Counted from the stretch's first letter, positions 25,741-39,098 are shown. The stretch: DNA of 64,000 nucleotides from Stachybotrys elegans (GCA_020746835.1 JAGPNK010000010.1:1-64000); one strand, 5' to 3'. Numbers and translations: made by a program. Notes: generated by a model from the letters alone, not told the origin.

Positions 25741-27043
25741 AATAAGGAAAAGAGTATATAATGTAGAGTATAAATAGTAGAGAAGAATAATAATAAGGCT
25801 ATTATTAAGCTGCCTATATAGGGTAGCTAACTGGCTAAATAGCTAAGCTATAGATAGCTATAAGTACTATTATAAGCTATATATATATAGATATATAATA
25901 CAATAGAATATTAAGATATATATATATATATATATAGAGGGTTAGGGCAGGGTTAGACTAGATAGAAGGCTCTAACTAATAGTGCCTAGCTAGAAAGCTT
26001 TAGTTAACTTATTAAATAAGGTTATACTATAGAAGCCTTACTATAACTATGCCTAGATAGAGAATACTACTAGTAATATAAATAGAAAGCTTTAACTAAC
26101 TATAACCATAAGGTTACTAATATTAGAAAAGCCTATAATATTGCTTTAGGCTATTAATAGATAAAAGCTTATTCTACTTCTAGTCTATAGCTATATAAAG
26201 CCTTTAAGCCCCTAGCTTAAAAGAGAAGAATTCCTTATCTATATTACTTAAATCTATTATATCTATTACTTAATATAGAATTAAATAATAATAATAGTAA
26301 TAATATAGTAAAGAGATAAAATCTTTTTATTATTCTAGTAGCTATAGTAGCTCTAGCTACTATCTCTATTTATATTCTTAATAATATTATTATTAAGATA
26401 AGTCCTTTTAAATAGTCTAATAATAGTATTATTAATAGTAATAGAATAACTTTTATATATTTCTAATATATAGTGATTTTAATAAAAAATTATATTTAAA
26501 GCCTAAAAAAAAGAATAAAGAAAGTGATAAAAAGCTAAAAAGAAAGCTAGAGATAGAGTTAGAATATATTAAAGATAATAGTAAATACTAACTATAGAGC
26601 TAGCTTACTTTAGGAGCCCTAATAAAATTAGCTTGGTTTTTTAGTTAGGGTTTTTAGTTAGTTTTTTAGATTAGTTTTTAAATTAATTACTCTTACTACG
26701 TTTAAATTATATACCTAATATCTCTATAATATAATGTTTAATTAAATACTAATACTATTATAGAGAGAATAGACTATAATAGCTAAAGCATAAGCAATAT
26801 ATTAGAAGCCACAGTTATATATAGAAGTATATATATAATGTATTAGAAGCTATAGTTATATATAGAAGCTATATAGCTATAAAGAAGTATATAATACAAA
26901 GGAGCTTTAGGGGAAGCTAGGTATATATAATATAGGGAACCTGCTTAGTTAGTAATGGTATATAGGAATGGGTCTAGGGTAAGCTAGAAAAGACAGTAAA
27001 AAAAAAAACAGTGCAAGCCTTTTAAACCTTATACTTAAAAGGG
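25741..27043 (-). mobile_element. Family A retroposon, full-length, in Gypsy-3
   Basis: About 1.3 kb, complete at both family termini (ataaggaaaag on the left, cttttaaaccttatac...ggg on the right). I could not find a matching target duplication; the flank was probably altered after insertion. Confidence 0.75.
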
Positions 27044-27130
27044 AGCCATAATGTTATAAGCTATACTAAGCTAATCTAGTATATATATAACTTAATAGTT
27101 ATAAACTATTTTAGTAAAGAAATAACTATA

Positions 27131-28665
27131 ATAAGGAAAAGAATATATAATATAGGGTATAAATAGTAGAGAATAAATAAATAGTAGAGATAGTATTTAG
27201 TGCCCTAGTAACTAATATAGTTATAAATAGTAGAGAAGAATAATAATAATAAGGCTATTATTAGACTACTTATATAGGGTAGCTAACTGGCTAAACGGCT
27301 AAGTAACTAAGCTATAGGTAGCGTTATAAGCCATACTAAGGTTCACTATATATAGGTATATAATATAATAGAATATTAAGCTAGCCTCTTATAGATATAT
27401 ATATATATATATATATAGAGGGTTAGGGCAAGGTTAGAGTAAATAAAAGGCTCTAACTAATAGTGCCTAGCTAGAAAGCTTTAGTTAACTTATTAAATAA
27501 ACACTAATTAACTAAATAAGGTTACTAATGCTATAGAAGCCTTACTATAACTATAACTGTAATCTATACCTAAATCGAGAGCGCTATAATACTAATAGAA
27601 AGCTTTAACTAACTATAACTATATGATTACTAATACTAGAAAAGCCTATAATATTGCTTTAGGCTACTAATAGAGCTATTAAAAAGCTTATTTAGTCTAT
27701 AGCTATATAAAGCCCTTAAGCCCCTAGCTTAAAAGAGAAGAATTCCTTATCTATATTATATAAATATCTATTATAATGAGGAAAAGAGTGTGCAGTATAG
27801 GGTGTAAGTAGTAGAGAGCAAATAAACAGTAGAGGTAGTGCCTAGTCCCCCGGCAACCAATGTAGTCATAAACAGTAGAGAGAAATAAATATCTATTATT
27901 ATAGAATTAAATAGTAATATAAATATAGTAAAGAGATTAAATCTTTCTACTAAAGCTATATAAGTAGCTATAGTAACTATAGCTACTACTATAGAAAGGC
28001 TCTCTCTCTCTTTACTAGTTATCTATAAGGTAAGTTATTTTAAGGGGTCTTTTAATAATAGTATTACTAATAGTAATAGAATAACTTTTATATATCCCTA
28101 ATATATAGTAATTCTAATAAGAAATTATAACTAAAGCCTAGAAAAAAGAGTAAAGGAAAGAGCCCTAGGCTATATAAAAGGCTAGTAATAGAGGCTAGCT
28201 ATATTAATAACTGTAAATAGATATAGAGCTATAGAGATATATAGCTTGCTTTAGGAGCCCTAATAGAAAGAGATAGTTAAAATTACTCTAAGAGAGCTCT
28301 CTTAGCTTGGTTTTTTAGTATAGGTTTTTAGTTAGCTTTTTACTTTAGTTATTAAATTAATTACTTTTGCTATAAAATTATATACCTAATGCCTCTATAA
28401 TCTAAAATAGACTGTAATAGCCAAAGTGTAAGCAATGTATTAGAAGCTATAGTTATGTACGGAAGCTAAGGGGTACTGTGCAATGCATTGGAAGCCGTAG
28501 TTATATGCGGAAGCTATATATATGTAATGTAAAGGAGCCGTGGGGGAAGCACGTGATGCGGGGAACCTGCTTAGTCAGCAACGGTATATAGGAACAGGTT
28601 CAGGGTAAGCCGGAAAAGACAGTAAAAAAACAGTATAAGCCTTCTAAATCTTATGCTTAGAAGGG
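27131..28665 (-). mobile_element. Family A retroposon, full-length host, in Gypsy-3
   Basis: A copy with a perfect 14-bp duplication (aagaaataactata at 27117-27130 and 28666-28679). It contains the short copy at 27,775-27,884. Its 5' part (28,420-28,620) is one of the best-preserved versions of that region. Confidence 0.85.
27775..27884 (-). mobile_element. Family A retroposon, 110-bp 3' fragment, nested
   Basis: 110 bp with a perfect 15-bp duplication (ataaatatctattat at 27760-27774 and 27885-27899), inside another family A copy. Nearly unmutated (gtagtcataaacagtag retained). Confidence 0.88.
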
Positions 28666-28917
28666 AAGAAATAACTATAGTAATACTTAGTTATAGATAC
28701 TTTTAGCCTAAACTATATTAATAAGTTAGATATTTTATTAGAAATTATAAAGTCTATAGTAAAAAATAGTATAGTAATATACTAAATAAAAACTTCTTTA
28801 CTTACTATTAATTCTAAAGTAGCTATAAAGTAAAATATCTATAGATTTTATAATTAAGCTATTAACCTTTATAAATAAAAACCTAACTAATCTAATAGTT
28901 ATTATAAATAAACTCTT

Positions 28918-28987
28918 TAGGCACTACCTCTACTGTTTATTTACTCTTTACTGCTTATACCCTACACTACACACTCTTTTCCTTATT
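28918..28987 (+). mobile_element. Family A retroposon, 70-bp 3' fragment, in Gypsy-3 integrase
   Basis: The shortest copy found, with a perfect 14-bp duplication (ataaataaactctt at 28904-28917 and 28988-29001). It splits the integrase reading between VIINKLL and KEIILESI. Confidence 0.88.
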
Positions 28988-29867
28988 ATAAATAAACTCT
29001 TAAAAGAAATAATTCTAGAATCTATATTAAGTACTACTATAGAAGCTTATATAGAGTAATTTATTAATTACTTTTAGTATTTCTATAGATTTCTAAGGGC
29101 TATTATATTAAATAGAGAAATAAACTAGATTAAGAAGTTTTAATAAAGGTTTTACAAATTAATAAAAATTAAATAATAGCTTAATATAGCCTTCTATCTA
29201 AAGATAGATAGTAATATAGAAAAAATAAACTAAAAAGTCCTAGCTTATTTCTATACCTTTATTATATATATTTAGAAAAACTAATTATAGCTATATTCTA
29301 ATATAATATTTACTATTAATAACTAGAATACTTTAATAATAGAACTTAGCCCTTTCTTTATTATTTATAGCTATTATATAGATATAATTAAGTCTATAGT
29401 TTATAGTCTAATACTAATCACTTTAACAAGAGTAAAAGTAAAAAGCTTTATTAAAAAGCTAAAGGAAATAACTTTCTTTATATAGATAGCTATAGCTATA
29501 GTATAGTAGTATATAAAAGATATAGCTAATAAATAATAAACTTTAATACTAAGCTATTAAATAGATAACTAAATCTAATTAAACCTTAAGAATATTAATA
29601 TAGATTAGTTATTATAGAAATTAGTCTAAATATATAAGAAATACTAAGTTATAAAAGTTATTAATATTTATAGTATAGAGTTAGATATATCTTTATAGAT
29701 ATATTCCTATTTCTATATTAAGCTATTAATATCTACTATAAATAACTTACTATTTTTCTAAATTATTAATAATATAAAACTAAGACTAATATTAGTATAA
29801 TAAATAATAGCTTTGAAAATAATAATAATAAATATAAAGTATTTTAAAAGTAAAGATTTATATAATA

Positions 29868-30058
29868 AGGAAAGAGTGTGTAGTATAGAGTGTAAGCAGT
29901 AGAGAGGAAATAAACAGTAGAGGTAGTGCCTACTGCCCTAGCAACCAATGCAGTCATAAACAGTAGAGAAGAACAATAACAAGGCCATTGTCAGGCTGCC
30001 CGTACAGGGTAGCCAACTGGCCGAGTGGCCGAGCCATAGGTGGCTGTGACTTCGTCAC
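29868..30058 (-). mobile_element. Family A retroposon, 5'-truncated, very well preserved
   Basis: 191 bp with a duplication of up to 18 bp (gtaaagatttatataata at 29850-29867 and 30059-30076). GC-rich (gccgagtggccgagcc, gtgacttcgtcac) and apparently the least damaged long fragment, hence a recent insertion or one missed by RIP. Confidence 0.9.
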
Positions 30059-31302
30059 GTAAAGATTTATATAATAGATTATAATAAAGTTAAAAAGATA
30101 GAGATTTACTAAAAAAATTAAATAAAATCTATATAAAAGCTATTTAATAACTTTGAGAATATAATTGCTTTAGATAAATTTAAATATAAATTTAGTTTAG
30201 TAAGTATGAATAATAGTCCTATAGTAATCTCTTAGTAAAGGAACTATAAAATACTATCTTTTTAATAGTATAAGAAAAAAAGAGAAAAGAAAAGAGAAAA
30301 TATAAAGTATCTATAGATAACTTAATAATAGCTTTAAAAAAGAAAAAGAAAGAAAAGAAAGGAAAGGTATAGTAAAGAAATAGTAAAGTTACTAATAAAA
30401 GTATATTATAATAGAAAAAAGAAAGAAAGAGAAAAAAGCAATATATATTAATTTCTATAAGTAATAATTCCTATAGATAATAGTAGCTATAGTATAATAA
30501 AGCAATAAGAAAGTAACTAATTACTAGCTAACTAATTAGACTAATCTTTATTAATATTCTCTTTTTAAACCTAGGCTTAAAGAAAGAAAATAATAGTATT
30601 AAAATACTAAAGAACTTTAGCTATATAGTAATAAATTATTAATTAAGAAGCTATTAAATAGTAAGAAAATACTTATATTAAAAGTTTAAAATAACTCCTT
30701 AGATAAAAGGTCTATTATTTCTTTTATTTAATTAAAAAGATTATAAAATCTAGCTAGTAATCTTATACTTCTATATAGTAAGAATACCTATCTTTTACTA
30801 GTTTGGAATAGTTACTATTAATAAATTAGCTACTAGTTTATAATAAAAAAGTAGCTAAAAGTAAGTTACTTACTAGAATTAGAAAAGTTATAGCTAAATA
30901 ACTAATATAATAAAAAAAGGGTTATATTAACTAGAATATAAAGGATTAAAGAAAGAAAGAAAGAAAGAGATAAAAGGGATAAAACGAAATTAGATTTAAA
31001 TAGATAGATAGAGCCCTGTTTAATTAATTAGTAAGATATACTATATTATATACTATACTATATTATATATTCTACTTCCCTTTCTATCTCTCTTTAATAT
31101 AATCCTAGTATAATATAGTAATAGTAAAATAAATTTATTTAAGTCTTTTAATCTATCTAAAAGCTATACTATAGGCTTATTAATAATAAAGCACTATAGG
31201 CTTATTACTAGTAAAGAAGTAAGACTATCTTAATAAATAGCTTATCTCTAGCTATTTAGTACCTTATATATATAATAAGTATAAAAAGAATAAAAGGGGT
31301 AA

Positions 31303-31472
31303 TATTATAGATATAGCCTATATAAGCTAATATTAGCAAGCTAATATATTTTAAGCTACTTTTCTATAAACTCTTTACTAGCTAGCTTTTTCTTTCTTTT
31401 TCCTTTACTCTCTAGATTAGTTAATATATTTATTTAGTCTTACTTTAAGCTAGCCTTAATAGGCCTATTATA
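31303..31472 (+). repeat. Gypsy-3 3' LTR
   Basis: A 170-bp partner of the LTR at 18,846-19,015. It is preceded by a purine-rich tract (aaaagggg) and followed by the second CTATA duplication and the resumed family A sequence. Confidence 0.9.
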
Positions 31473-32039
31473 CTATATATAAGCTTAATATAGCTTATAA
31501 TAAAGTTATAGCTATCTATAGCTTAGTTATTTAGTTAGTTAGTTACTTAGCTAATTAGTTACTCTATATATAAGAGTAATTTAATAATAGTTTTATTATT
31601 ATTTCTCTTTACTATTTATAACTATATTAGTTATTAAAGTACTAAGTTTTATTTTTACTATTTATTTACTTTTTATAATAAGAAAAAGAATATATAATAT
31701 AAAGTATAAGTAATATAAAGTAAATAAATAGTAGAGATAGTATTTAGTACCCTAGTAACTAATATAGTTATAAATAGTAAAGAGAAATAATAATAAGGCT
31801 ATTATTAAATATATAGAGTAATTAACTAGCTAAGTAACTAACTAGCTAAGCGGCCAAGCTATAGATAGCTATAAATACTATTATAAGCTATATATATATA
31901 AGTATATAATATAATAGAATATTAAGATATATAGAGGGTTAGAGTAGAATTAAACTAAATAAAAGGCTCTAATAGTGCCTAGCTAGAAAGCTTTAGTTAA
32001 CTCATTAAATAAGATTACTAATACTATTAAAAGCCTTAT

Positions 32040-32263
32040 TATTATAACCCGTAGGTCTAGGCCCCCCGGGTAGCCTTAAGACCCCAGTAAGGCTATAGGC
32101 TAGCGTTAGAATAACTTAGTTCTAGATAGAATATCTAGAGTAGAGACTATATTAAAGCAAAAAGGTAAGAATTAAAACTATTTCTAATCTAAATCTAGCT
32201 ATAAGGCCTTTATAACTCTATTATATATTTATTTACTTTTTTAATAAACTTTAATTTCTAATA
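32040..32263 (+). repeat. Gypsy-2 5' LTR
   Basis: 224 bp from tattataaccc to tttctaata, matching 37,683-37,906. It keeps a GC-rich core (ggccccccgggtagcc) that the 3' LTR has partly lost. Confidence 0.9.
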
Positions 32264-35200
32264 AGTTAATTTTTTTAAACTTATTTTAAGGTAGAAAACT
32301 ATCTAGAGTATAATATTATATATATTAGAATCTAAGTCTAATCTTTATAATTCTCTAGAAACTACTATAAGTTTATAGCTAAGTCTATATACTAGCTACT
32401 TAAATATATTAATTAAAGATAATAATTATACTCCTATTAAGATTATTATAATATTAGTAATATTAAAAATATCTATTAGTAAAGATAAAGTAATAGTATA
32501 ATAGTGCTATACTATTTTTATAGCTTTTAAAGTAAAGGCTTAGACTATAGAGTAAAAGTAATAAATCTAAAACTATAAGAGATAAATTTAAGTAGTCTAG
32601 AGTAATCTTAGTAGTTATATAGTAAATCCTTTAATAATATCTTTTTAAGATTATAGTATAATTAGTATAGGATTCTATTATAGCTATAGAATATATATAT
32701 TTACCTTAATATACTTTAAATTATAAAACTCTAGTTATTAAGCTATAGAATACTTAGAGAAAGATAATAAATTACTAATAATATTATAGAGATTATACTA
32801 TAATATATAATTAGATCCTATATTTATAAGATTTATAGGGAAATCTTATAATAACTATATTAAATATATAATTATATTAATAATTCTATTTAAATAAAAG
32901 AAGGAAAAGTACTATAATAATAAACTAAAAGTCTTAATAACTAGTAATAAGCTTATAGAAAAGGTATATATAGAATAGACCTTATATTTAAACTAGGATA
33001 GAGAGTTTACTATTAACTCTATAATATTTATATATAGTAAATACCTTAAGTTTTACTAAGGATTAGTCTTTAATAAGTAGATCTAAGCTTTTAATATAGT
33101 TTTAAAGCTATATTACTTTTATTAAAAAGAGAGAGCTTTAATCTAAGAGTATATTTATTTTTTTAACTATTTAATTTAAGAGTTTCTAGACTCTATTCTA
33201 GACTTCTTTAAGATCGTACTTTATATTAACTTACTATAATAGAATATTAGAATAGTATTAACTTACTTTAAGTTCTTTAAAAAGTACTAGGATCTCTATA
33301 ATTAAGTTAGATAAATAGTAAAATTAACTCTTTTAGTAGTCTATCTATAAGTATTAAAATCTTAGAGATAGTAGTCTATATAAGGTAACTAATATAGGCC
33401 TAAGTAAGGTAGAGAGAAGTCTATAAGCCTTTAATATTATTACTATAATTCTTTAAGTAGACTTATAAGCTTTCTATTTAAGGAACCTATAGAATAATCT
33501 AAGCTATTACTAAGTAAGATAATCTATTATAATTATAATTAAAAGGGGTACTTTACTATTTTATATTTATATTTAAAGAAATTATATTTAAAAAAAATAC
33601 TATAATAAAGTCTCTATAACTAAACTAAATAATATACTAGTATAAAGGTAGATTTAAAAAGGTAAGACTATAGTAAATATTATAGTCTAGATAGATATAT
33701 ATAATATATACTACTAGTTATATAAAATAAACCTCTTTAATAATAGTATATTAATAAATTTAATAGACTATAGACTTATATCTAACTTCCTATAGGCTTA
33801 TATTAAGTATATTTTAAAATATTTAATAGATATATAGTAAAGGCCTTTAAAGATATATAGTAAGATTAAGCTATTAGTTAATATATTAAATAGTAAAAGA
33901 ACCCTAAGAATATAGTAAGTTTGCTTTATAATAGTAAATATCTCTATAGATCCCTTAGTATTAGGGAAACTATAGCCTAATAAAGCTAATCTATAGGTAT
34001 TATAGTAAAAACTAACTACTAGATATATATACTATACTCTATAATCTATAAAGTTATAACTATCTCTAAGATAATTTACTAGGCTTACTATAAGATAACT
34101 AAAACCCTAGTATTAAAGTTTACTATAATAGATCTTAAAAAGGCTTTTATTTATAGCCTTAAAGACTTTAGCCTATTACTAAAAGTAAGGGTTTAATATA
34201 TTAGTAAGGACCTAAAGAAGCTATAGAAAGGCTAAAAAGATCTATACTTTAAGTTTAAGTATTTCTTTAATATAAAGAAAGCTATAAAACTAGTATTACT
34301 AGGCAGTAAGGTTTATAAGATCAAGCTAGAACTAGATATAAGCCTAACCTATAGACCTATTTATAATCTTACTAAGAAAGAGCTATAGGTCCTCTATAAG
34401 TATATTAAGAGCTTACTAAAGAAGGGGTAAATATAATGCTCTTTAAGTCTAGCTAGTATTTCTATACTATTTATTCTAAAGCCTAATAGAAAGCTATAAC
34501 TATATATTAATTATAAAATGCTTAATAAGATTACTATTAAAAACTAAATATTACTATTACTTATTAGTAAGATTTTAATAGATTAAAAAGAGATAGAGTA
34601 TTTACTAAGATTAACCTTAAGGATACCTATTATTATATCTATATTATAGAGAGTAATAAGTAAAAGATAGCTTTCTATTACTATTATAGCCACTTTAAAT
34701 ATCTTATAATACTATTTAGCCTTACTAATATTCTAGCTATATACTAAAAGTATATTAATAAAATTCTAAAAAAGCTTATAGATACTATTTATATAGTATA
34801 TCTTAATAATATCCTAATATATAGTAGTAATTCTAAAAGGTATAAAAAGGATGTCTATAGCGTTTTATATAGGCTATAAAAGGCTAATCTATTTAAAAAC
34901 CCTAAAAAGTATGAATTCTTAGTAAATAAGGTTATATTCCTTAGTTATATAGTAATGTCTAAGGGAGTTACTATAGACTAAAGCTATATTAAGTCTATTA
35001 TAACTTAATAAAAGCCTTATAGTATTAAGGAGATCCTAGTATTCCTTAGGTTTATAAGATATTATTACTATTTTATATAGAACTATACTAAGATTACTAT
35101 ACTACTAATAAACCTATTAAAAGGGAAGCTAGATATAGCCTAGAAGGTTACTCTTATTAATAGAGCTCTTAAAGCATTTATAAAGCTATATTATGCCTTT

Positions 35201-35611
35201 ACTAAGGCATTTATTCTATAATATTTTAATCTCTAACTCCTAATCTATATTAAAATAAATATATCTAGCTTTATAATAGAAGCTATTCTATTTTAGTTAT
35301 ATAAAGACTAATAGTACTCTATAGTATATCTTTTATATAAGCTTAATAAGGCTAAAGCAAGGTATTATACTCCTAATATAGAGCTTCTAGTAATTATAGA
35401 GTTATTTTATATTTAGAGATATTATATAGCCTATAGTAAACATAAGGTACTAGTACTTATTAACTATCTAAACCACTATTATTTTATAACTAAGCTAAAG
35501 CTAAGTCTCTAATAAAGCTTAGTATTAGAAGAGTTAAATCCCTTTAACTTTTAAATTAAATATAGGCTAGAATTAATAAACCTAGCTAACTTTCTATTAT
35601 ACTACCCTAAG

Positions 35612-36976
35612 CCCTCCCGAGCATGAGGTTTAAAAGACTTGCACTGTTTTTTTCACTGTCTTTTCCGGCTTACCCTGGACCCATTCCTACACACCGTTGC
35701 TGACTAAGCAGGTTCCCAGCATCACGTGCTTCCCCCACGGCTCCTTCGCATCACATGCTTCTTCACAGCCGCACAGCTTCCGCACACGACTACGGCTTCC
35801 GACGTATCGCACACTTCTGTACATGACTACGGCTTCTGATATATTGCTTGCGCTTTGGCTACTGCAGTCTATTGTATATTATTCCTCTCTACAATAGTAT
35901 TGGCATTCAATTAAACATTATGTTATAGAGGCATTAAGTATATATTTTAAAGGCAGTAAGAGTGTTTAATTTAAAAACCAACCCTAAAAACCAACTAAAA
36001 ACCCTAACTAAAAAACCAAGCTAAGTATTTATTCTAGAGCCCTATATATAGCTATTTACAACTATTCTTAATATAGCTAGCCTCTATTACTAGTCTCTTA
36101 GATAGCTTTTTAAATAGCCTAGGGCTCTTTTTTTTACTCTTTTTTCTAGGCTTTAGCTATAATTCTTTATTAAAATCACTATATAAATGTAGTATATAGA
36201 AATCATTCTATTTCTAGACCATTAGTAATACTATTATTAAATAGCTTAGAGAAGACTACTTAGAAGGACTTACCTTAATAATAATATTATTAGAAATATA
36301 GATAGAGATAGTAGCTAGAGCTACTATAGCTACTAGAGTAGCTTTAGCAAAGGGATTTTATCTCTCTACTATATTATTACTATTGTTATTATTATTTAAT
36401 TCTATATTAATAGATATTTAAATAATATAGATAAGGAATTCTTCTCTTTTAAGCCAGGGGCTTAAGGGCTTTATATAGCTATAGACTAGAAGCAGAATAA
36501 GCTTTTCTCTATTAGTAGCCTAAAGTAATGGCTTTTCTAGCTTAAAGCTTTCCATTAGCATTATAGCGCTCTCCTTCTAGGCATAGGTCATAATAAGGCT
36601 TCTATAGCATAACCTTATTCAGTCAGTCAGTGTTCATCTAGTATATATATCTACTATAAGTTAACTAAAGCTTTCTAGCCAGGCACTATCAGTTAGAGCC
36701 TTCTATCTAGTCTAACCCCGCCCTAACCCTCTATATATATATATCTTAATATCCTATTGTATTATATGCCTATGCATATATAGCTTATAATATTATAGCT
36801 ATCTATAGCTTAGCCACTTAGCCAGTTAGCTACCCTATATACCTAATAATAGCCTTATTATTATTCTTTTTTACTATTTATAACTATATTAATTACTAGG
36901 GCACTAGATACTATCTCTACTATTTATTTACTCTTTACTATTTATATTCTATACTATATACTCTTTTCCTTATTAT
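35612..36976 (+). mobile_element. Family A retroposon, full-length, in Gypsy-2
   Basis: About 1,365 bp from ccctcccgagcatgagg to the cttttccttatta end. Its first 270 bp are the best-preserved family 5' region in the window. The flanks accctaag and acccttag suggest a short imperfect duplication. It splits the Gypsy-2 sequence after the RNase H domain. A 66-codon open frame at 35,697-35,897 is a by-product of the preserved sequence. Confidence 0.82.
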
Positions 36977-37682
36977 ACCCTTAGATATAACTATAATTAC
37001 CTAGTAAAAATAAAAAATAGCTACTAAAGGACTATATAAAAAGACTTACTAATATAGTTAATAATATAAAAGAGAGAGAGAGAGAAAAACGGCTATTATA
37101 TATTAGTAATAATATTATAAGTATATAATGGAATAGGTAGGGCACTTATTCCTTAAATAAAAGGCCTAAAGAAGAAAGAAAGAAGGAAAAGGTTAAAATT
37201 ATAAGAACAGTAAGGTTTATATAGCTAGTGGCTAGTAGTATAAGTATCTATAGCCCTACTTTATATTTACTATAATACTTTAATATAGTACTTACTATTA
37301 TACTATATTAAATAGAGCCTAATAATTAAATGCTATATTATAAGTTTATAACTTAATTATAATACTTTATTTAATATCTACTATAAATAGATTACTAAAT
37401 ACCTTTAATAGAATAGTTTTTTTTTAAAACTAGAGTAGTAGTTTCTTTTTATTACTAACTATTAATAGGCCTAGCTAGTATAGGTCTATAACTTTACTAT
37501 AAACTCTTTATTACTTACTATAAGAGTATAAAAGCCTTTTAAAAACCCTTATAACCATCCCTTTTAGGCCTTTATAAACCTTACCCTTACTGCTATCTAT
37601 ATATAGAAGACTATAAAGCCTTTATAAGGTCCTTAAAACCCTCTTCTATAGCTAAGGATAGCTATAGTAAGAGAGAGTAGCC

Positions 37683-37906
37683 TATTATAACCTATAGGTC
37701 TAGGCTCTCTAGGTAGCCTTAAGACCCTAGTAAGGCTATAGACTAGTACTAGAATAACTTAGTTCTAGATAGAAGATCTAGAGTAGAGATTATATTAAAG
37801 TAAAAGGGTAAGAATTAAAACTATTATTAATCTAGATCTAGCTATAAGGTCTTTATAACTCTATTATATATTTATTTACTTTTCTAGCAAACTCTAATTT
37901 CTAATA
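37683..37906 (+). repeat. Gypsy-2 3' LTR
   Basis: A 224-bp partner of 32,040-32,263, followed directly by the second CTTAT duplication and resumed family A sequence. Confidence 0.9.
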
Positions 37907-38986
37907 CTTATTATAACTATAACTATAATCCATATTTAGATAGAGAGCGCTACTAGCTATAACTATAAGGTTATAATACTAATAGAAAGCTTTAATTAAT
38001 AATACTAGAAAAGCCTATAACTATAATTATATAAAGTTACTTAGGAATTAGATAATGCTTAGATAGAGAAGTTATTTCTAGTAACCTACTATTACTATAG
38101 GCTATTAATAGAGAAAAGCTTAATCTATCTTATCTATAGCTATATAAAGCCCTTAAGCCCCTAGCTTAAAAGAAATAAATTCATTATTTATATTCTACTA
38201 TTTACTTATACTAGCTAATTAAAATTAAAATATAAGTAAATAATACCTATATCTATAAGAATATAATAAAGAGATTAAATTCTTTTACTAAAGCTACTTT
38301 AGTAGCTATAGTAGCCTTAGCTATTACTATTATTAATACTAGTAAAGTTATCTATAAAATAAGTTATTCTAAGAGATTTAATAATAGTATTACTAATAGT
38401 TTAGAATATAATAAAATAACTTTTACTATTTTCCTTCTCTAGCTAATTTAAAGCTAGAATATAAAAAGTAAAAAAGTAAATAGACTAAAAAAGCTAGCTC
38501 TTTAATAATAAGTCTCTTAGCTAGAAAATTAACTTTATAAATAAATTATAAATATAGAACCCTAGTATAATTAACTTGGTTTTTTAATATAAGTTTTTAA
38601 TTAGTTTATTAATTTAGTTATTAATTTAATTACTTTTACTATCTTTAAATTATATATTTAATATCTCTATAATATAATATTATAAAGAGAAGTAATATAT
38701 TAAAAGCTATAGTTATATATAGAAGGTACTATATAATGCATTAGAAGCTATAGTTATATATAGAAGCTATATAGCTATAAAGAAGTATAAAATATAAAGA
38801 AGCTATAGAGAAAGTATATAATATATTAAAAGTTATATTTATATATAAAAGCTATATATATAGATTATAAAATAGCTATAGAGAAAGATATTATATAATA
38901 TAAAGAACTTATTTAATTCATAATAATATATAGAAATAAATTTAAAATAAACTAAAAAAGATATTAAAAAAACAGTATAATTTTTT

Positions 38987-39098
38987 TATTTCTCTCTACT
39001 ATTTATAACTACATTAGTTACTAGAGCACTAGGCACTATCTCTACTATTTATTTGCTCTTTACTACTTATACTCTATACTGTATACTCTTTTCCTTAT
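38987..39098 (+). mobile_element. Family A retroposon, 112-bp 3' fragment
   Basis: 112 bp with an 11-bp duplication (tataatttttt at 38976-38986 and 39099-39109), close to the 5' end of the host copy. Confidence 0.75.

Larger units (their letters stand above)
18846..31472 (+). mobile_element. Gypsy-3: LTR-bounded Ty3/Gypsy element, RIP-decayed
   Basis: It is bounded by 170-bp LTRs and a perfect 5-bp duplication, CTATA (18841-18845 and 31473-31477). With nested insertions removed, the plus strand reads in normal order. A gag zinc knuckle with Cys and His turned to Tyr lies at about 20,421-20,465. RT lies at about 22,900-23,550, with the YLDD box seen as VYLNNILV. RNase H (VRSFLGFFNFYYQFI-like) lies at about 24,930-25,400. 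Integrase (SIDFIIKLLTFINK, ILESILSTTIEAYIE) lies at about 28,840-29,270. A tail follows and a purine tract (aaaagggg) at about 31,292-31,299 precedes the 3' LTR. Every frame is full of RIP stops. It cannot be active. Confidence 0.9.
16216..31672 (+). mobile_element. Family A retroposon, full-length host, split by family B and Gypsy-3
   Basis: One plus-strand family A copy in pieces: the 5' end at 16,216-16,303, the middle at 17,718-18,845 and the 3' part at 31,473-31,672. The first gap is family B, the second is Gypsy-3. A family C unit (18,525-18,643) also interrupts it. The pieces join in the correct family order. The last 40 bp or so of the 3' end are cut off by the next minus-strand copy that starts at about 31,673. 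Confidence 0.7.
32040..37906 (+). mobile_element. Gypsy-2: LTR-bounded Ty3/Gypsy element, RIP-decayed
   Basis: It has 224-bp LTRs and a perfect 5-bp duplication, CTTAT (32035-32039 and 37907-37911). The plus strand shows RT from about 34,350 (PIYNLTKKEL, FILKPNRKL). The active-site box is seen as VYLNNILIYS near 34,800, from a VYLDDILIYS-type ancestor. RNase H follows at about 35,030-35,510 (ILVFLRFIRYYYYF, ARYYTPNIELLVIIELF). A family A copy (35,612-36,976) is inserted just after it. The remaining 700 bp before the 3' LTR are too short for a normal integrase, so the element is probably internally deleted as well as mutated. Confidence 0.88.

Noticed and set aside
27018..27059. Target duplication for the family A copy at 25,741-27,043
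   Set aside because: Several short AT matches occur but none longer than expected by chance in this composition.
35697..35897. 66-codon open frame
   Set aside because: It lies within the undamaged start of a family A retroposon; the same region in other copies has no open frame and no protein similarity.
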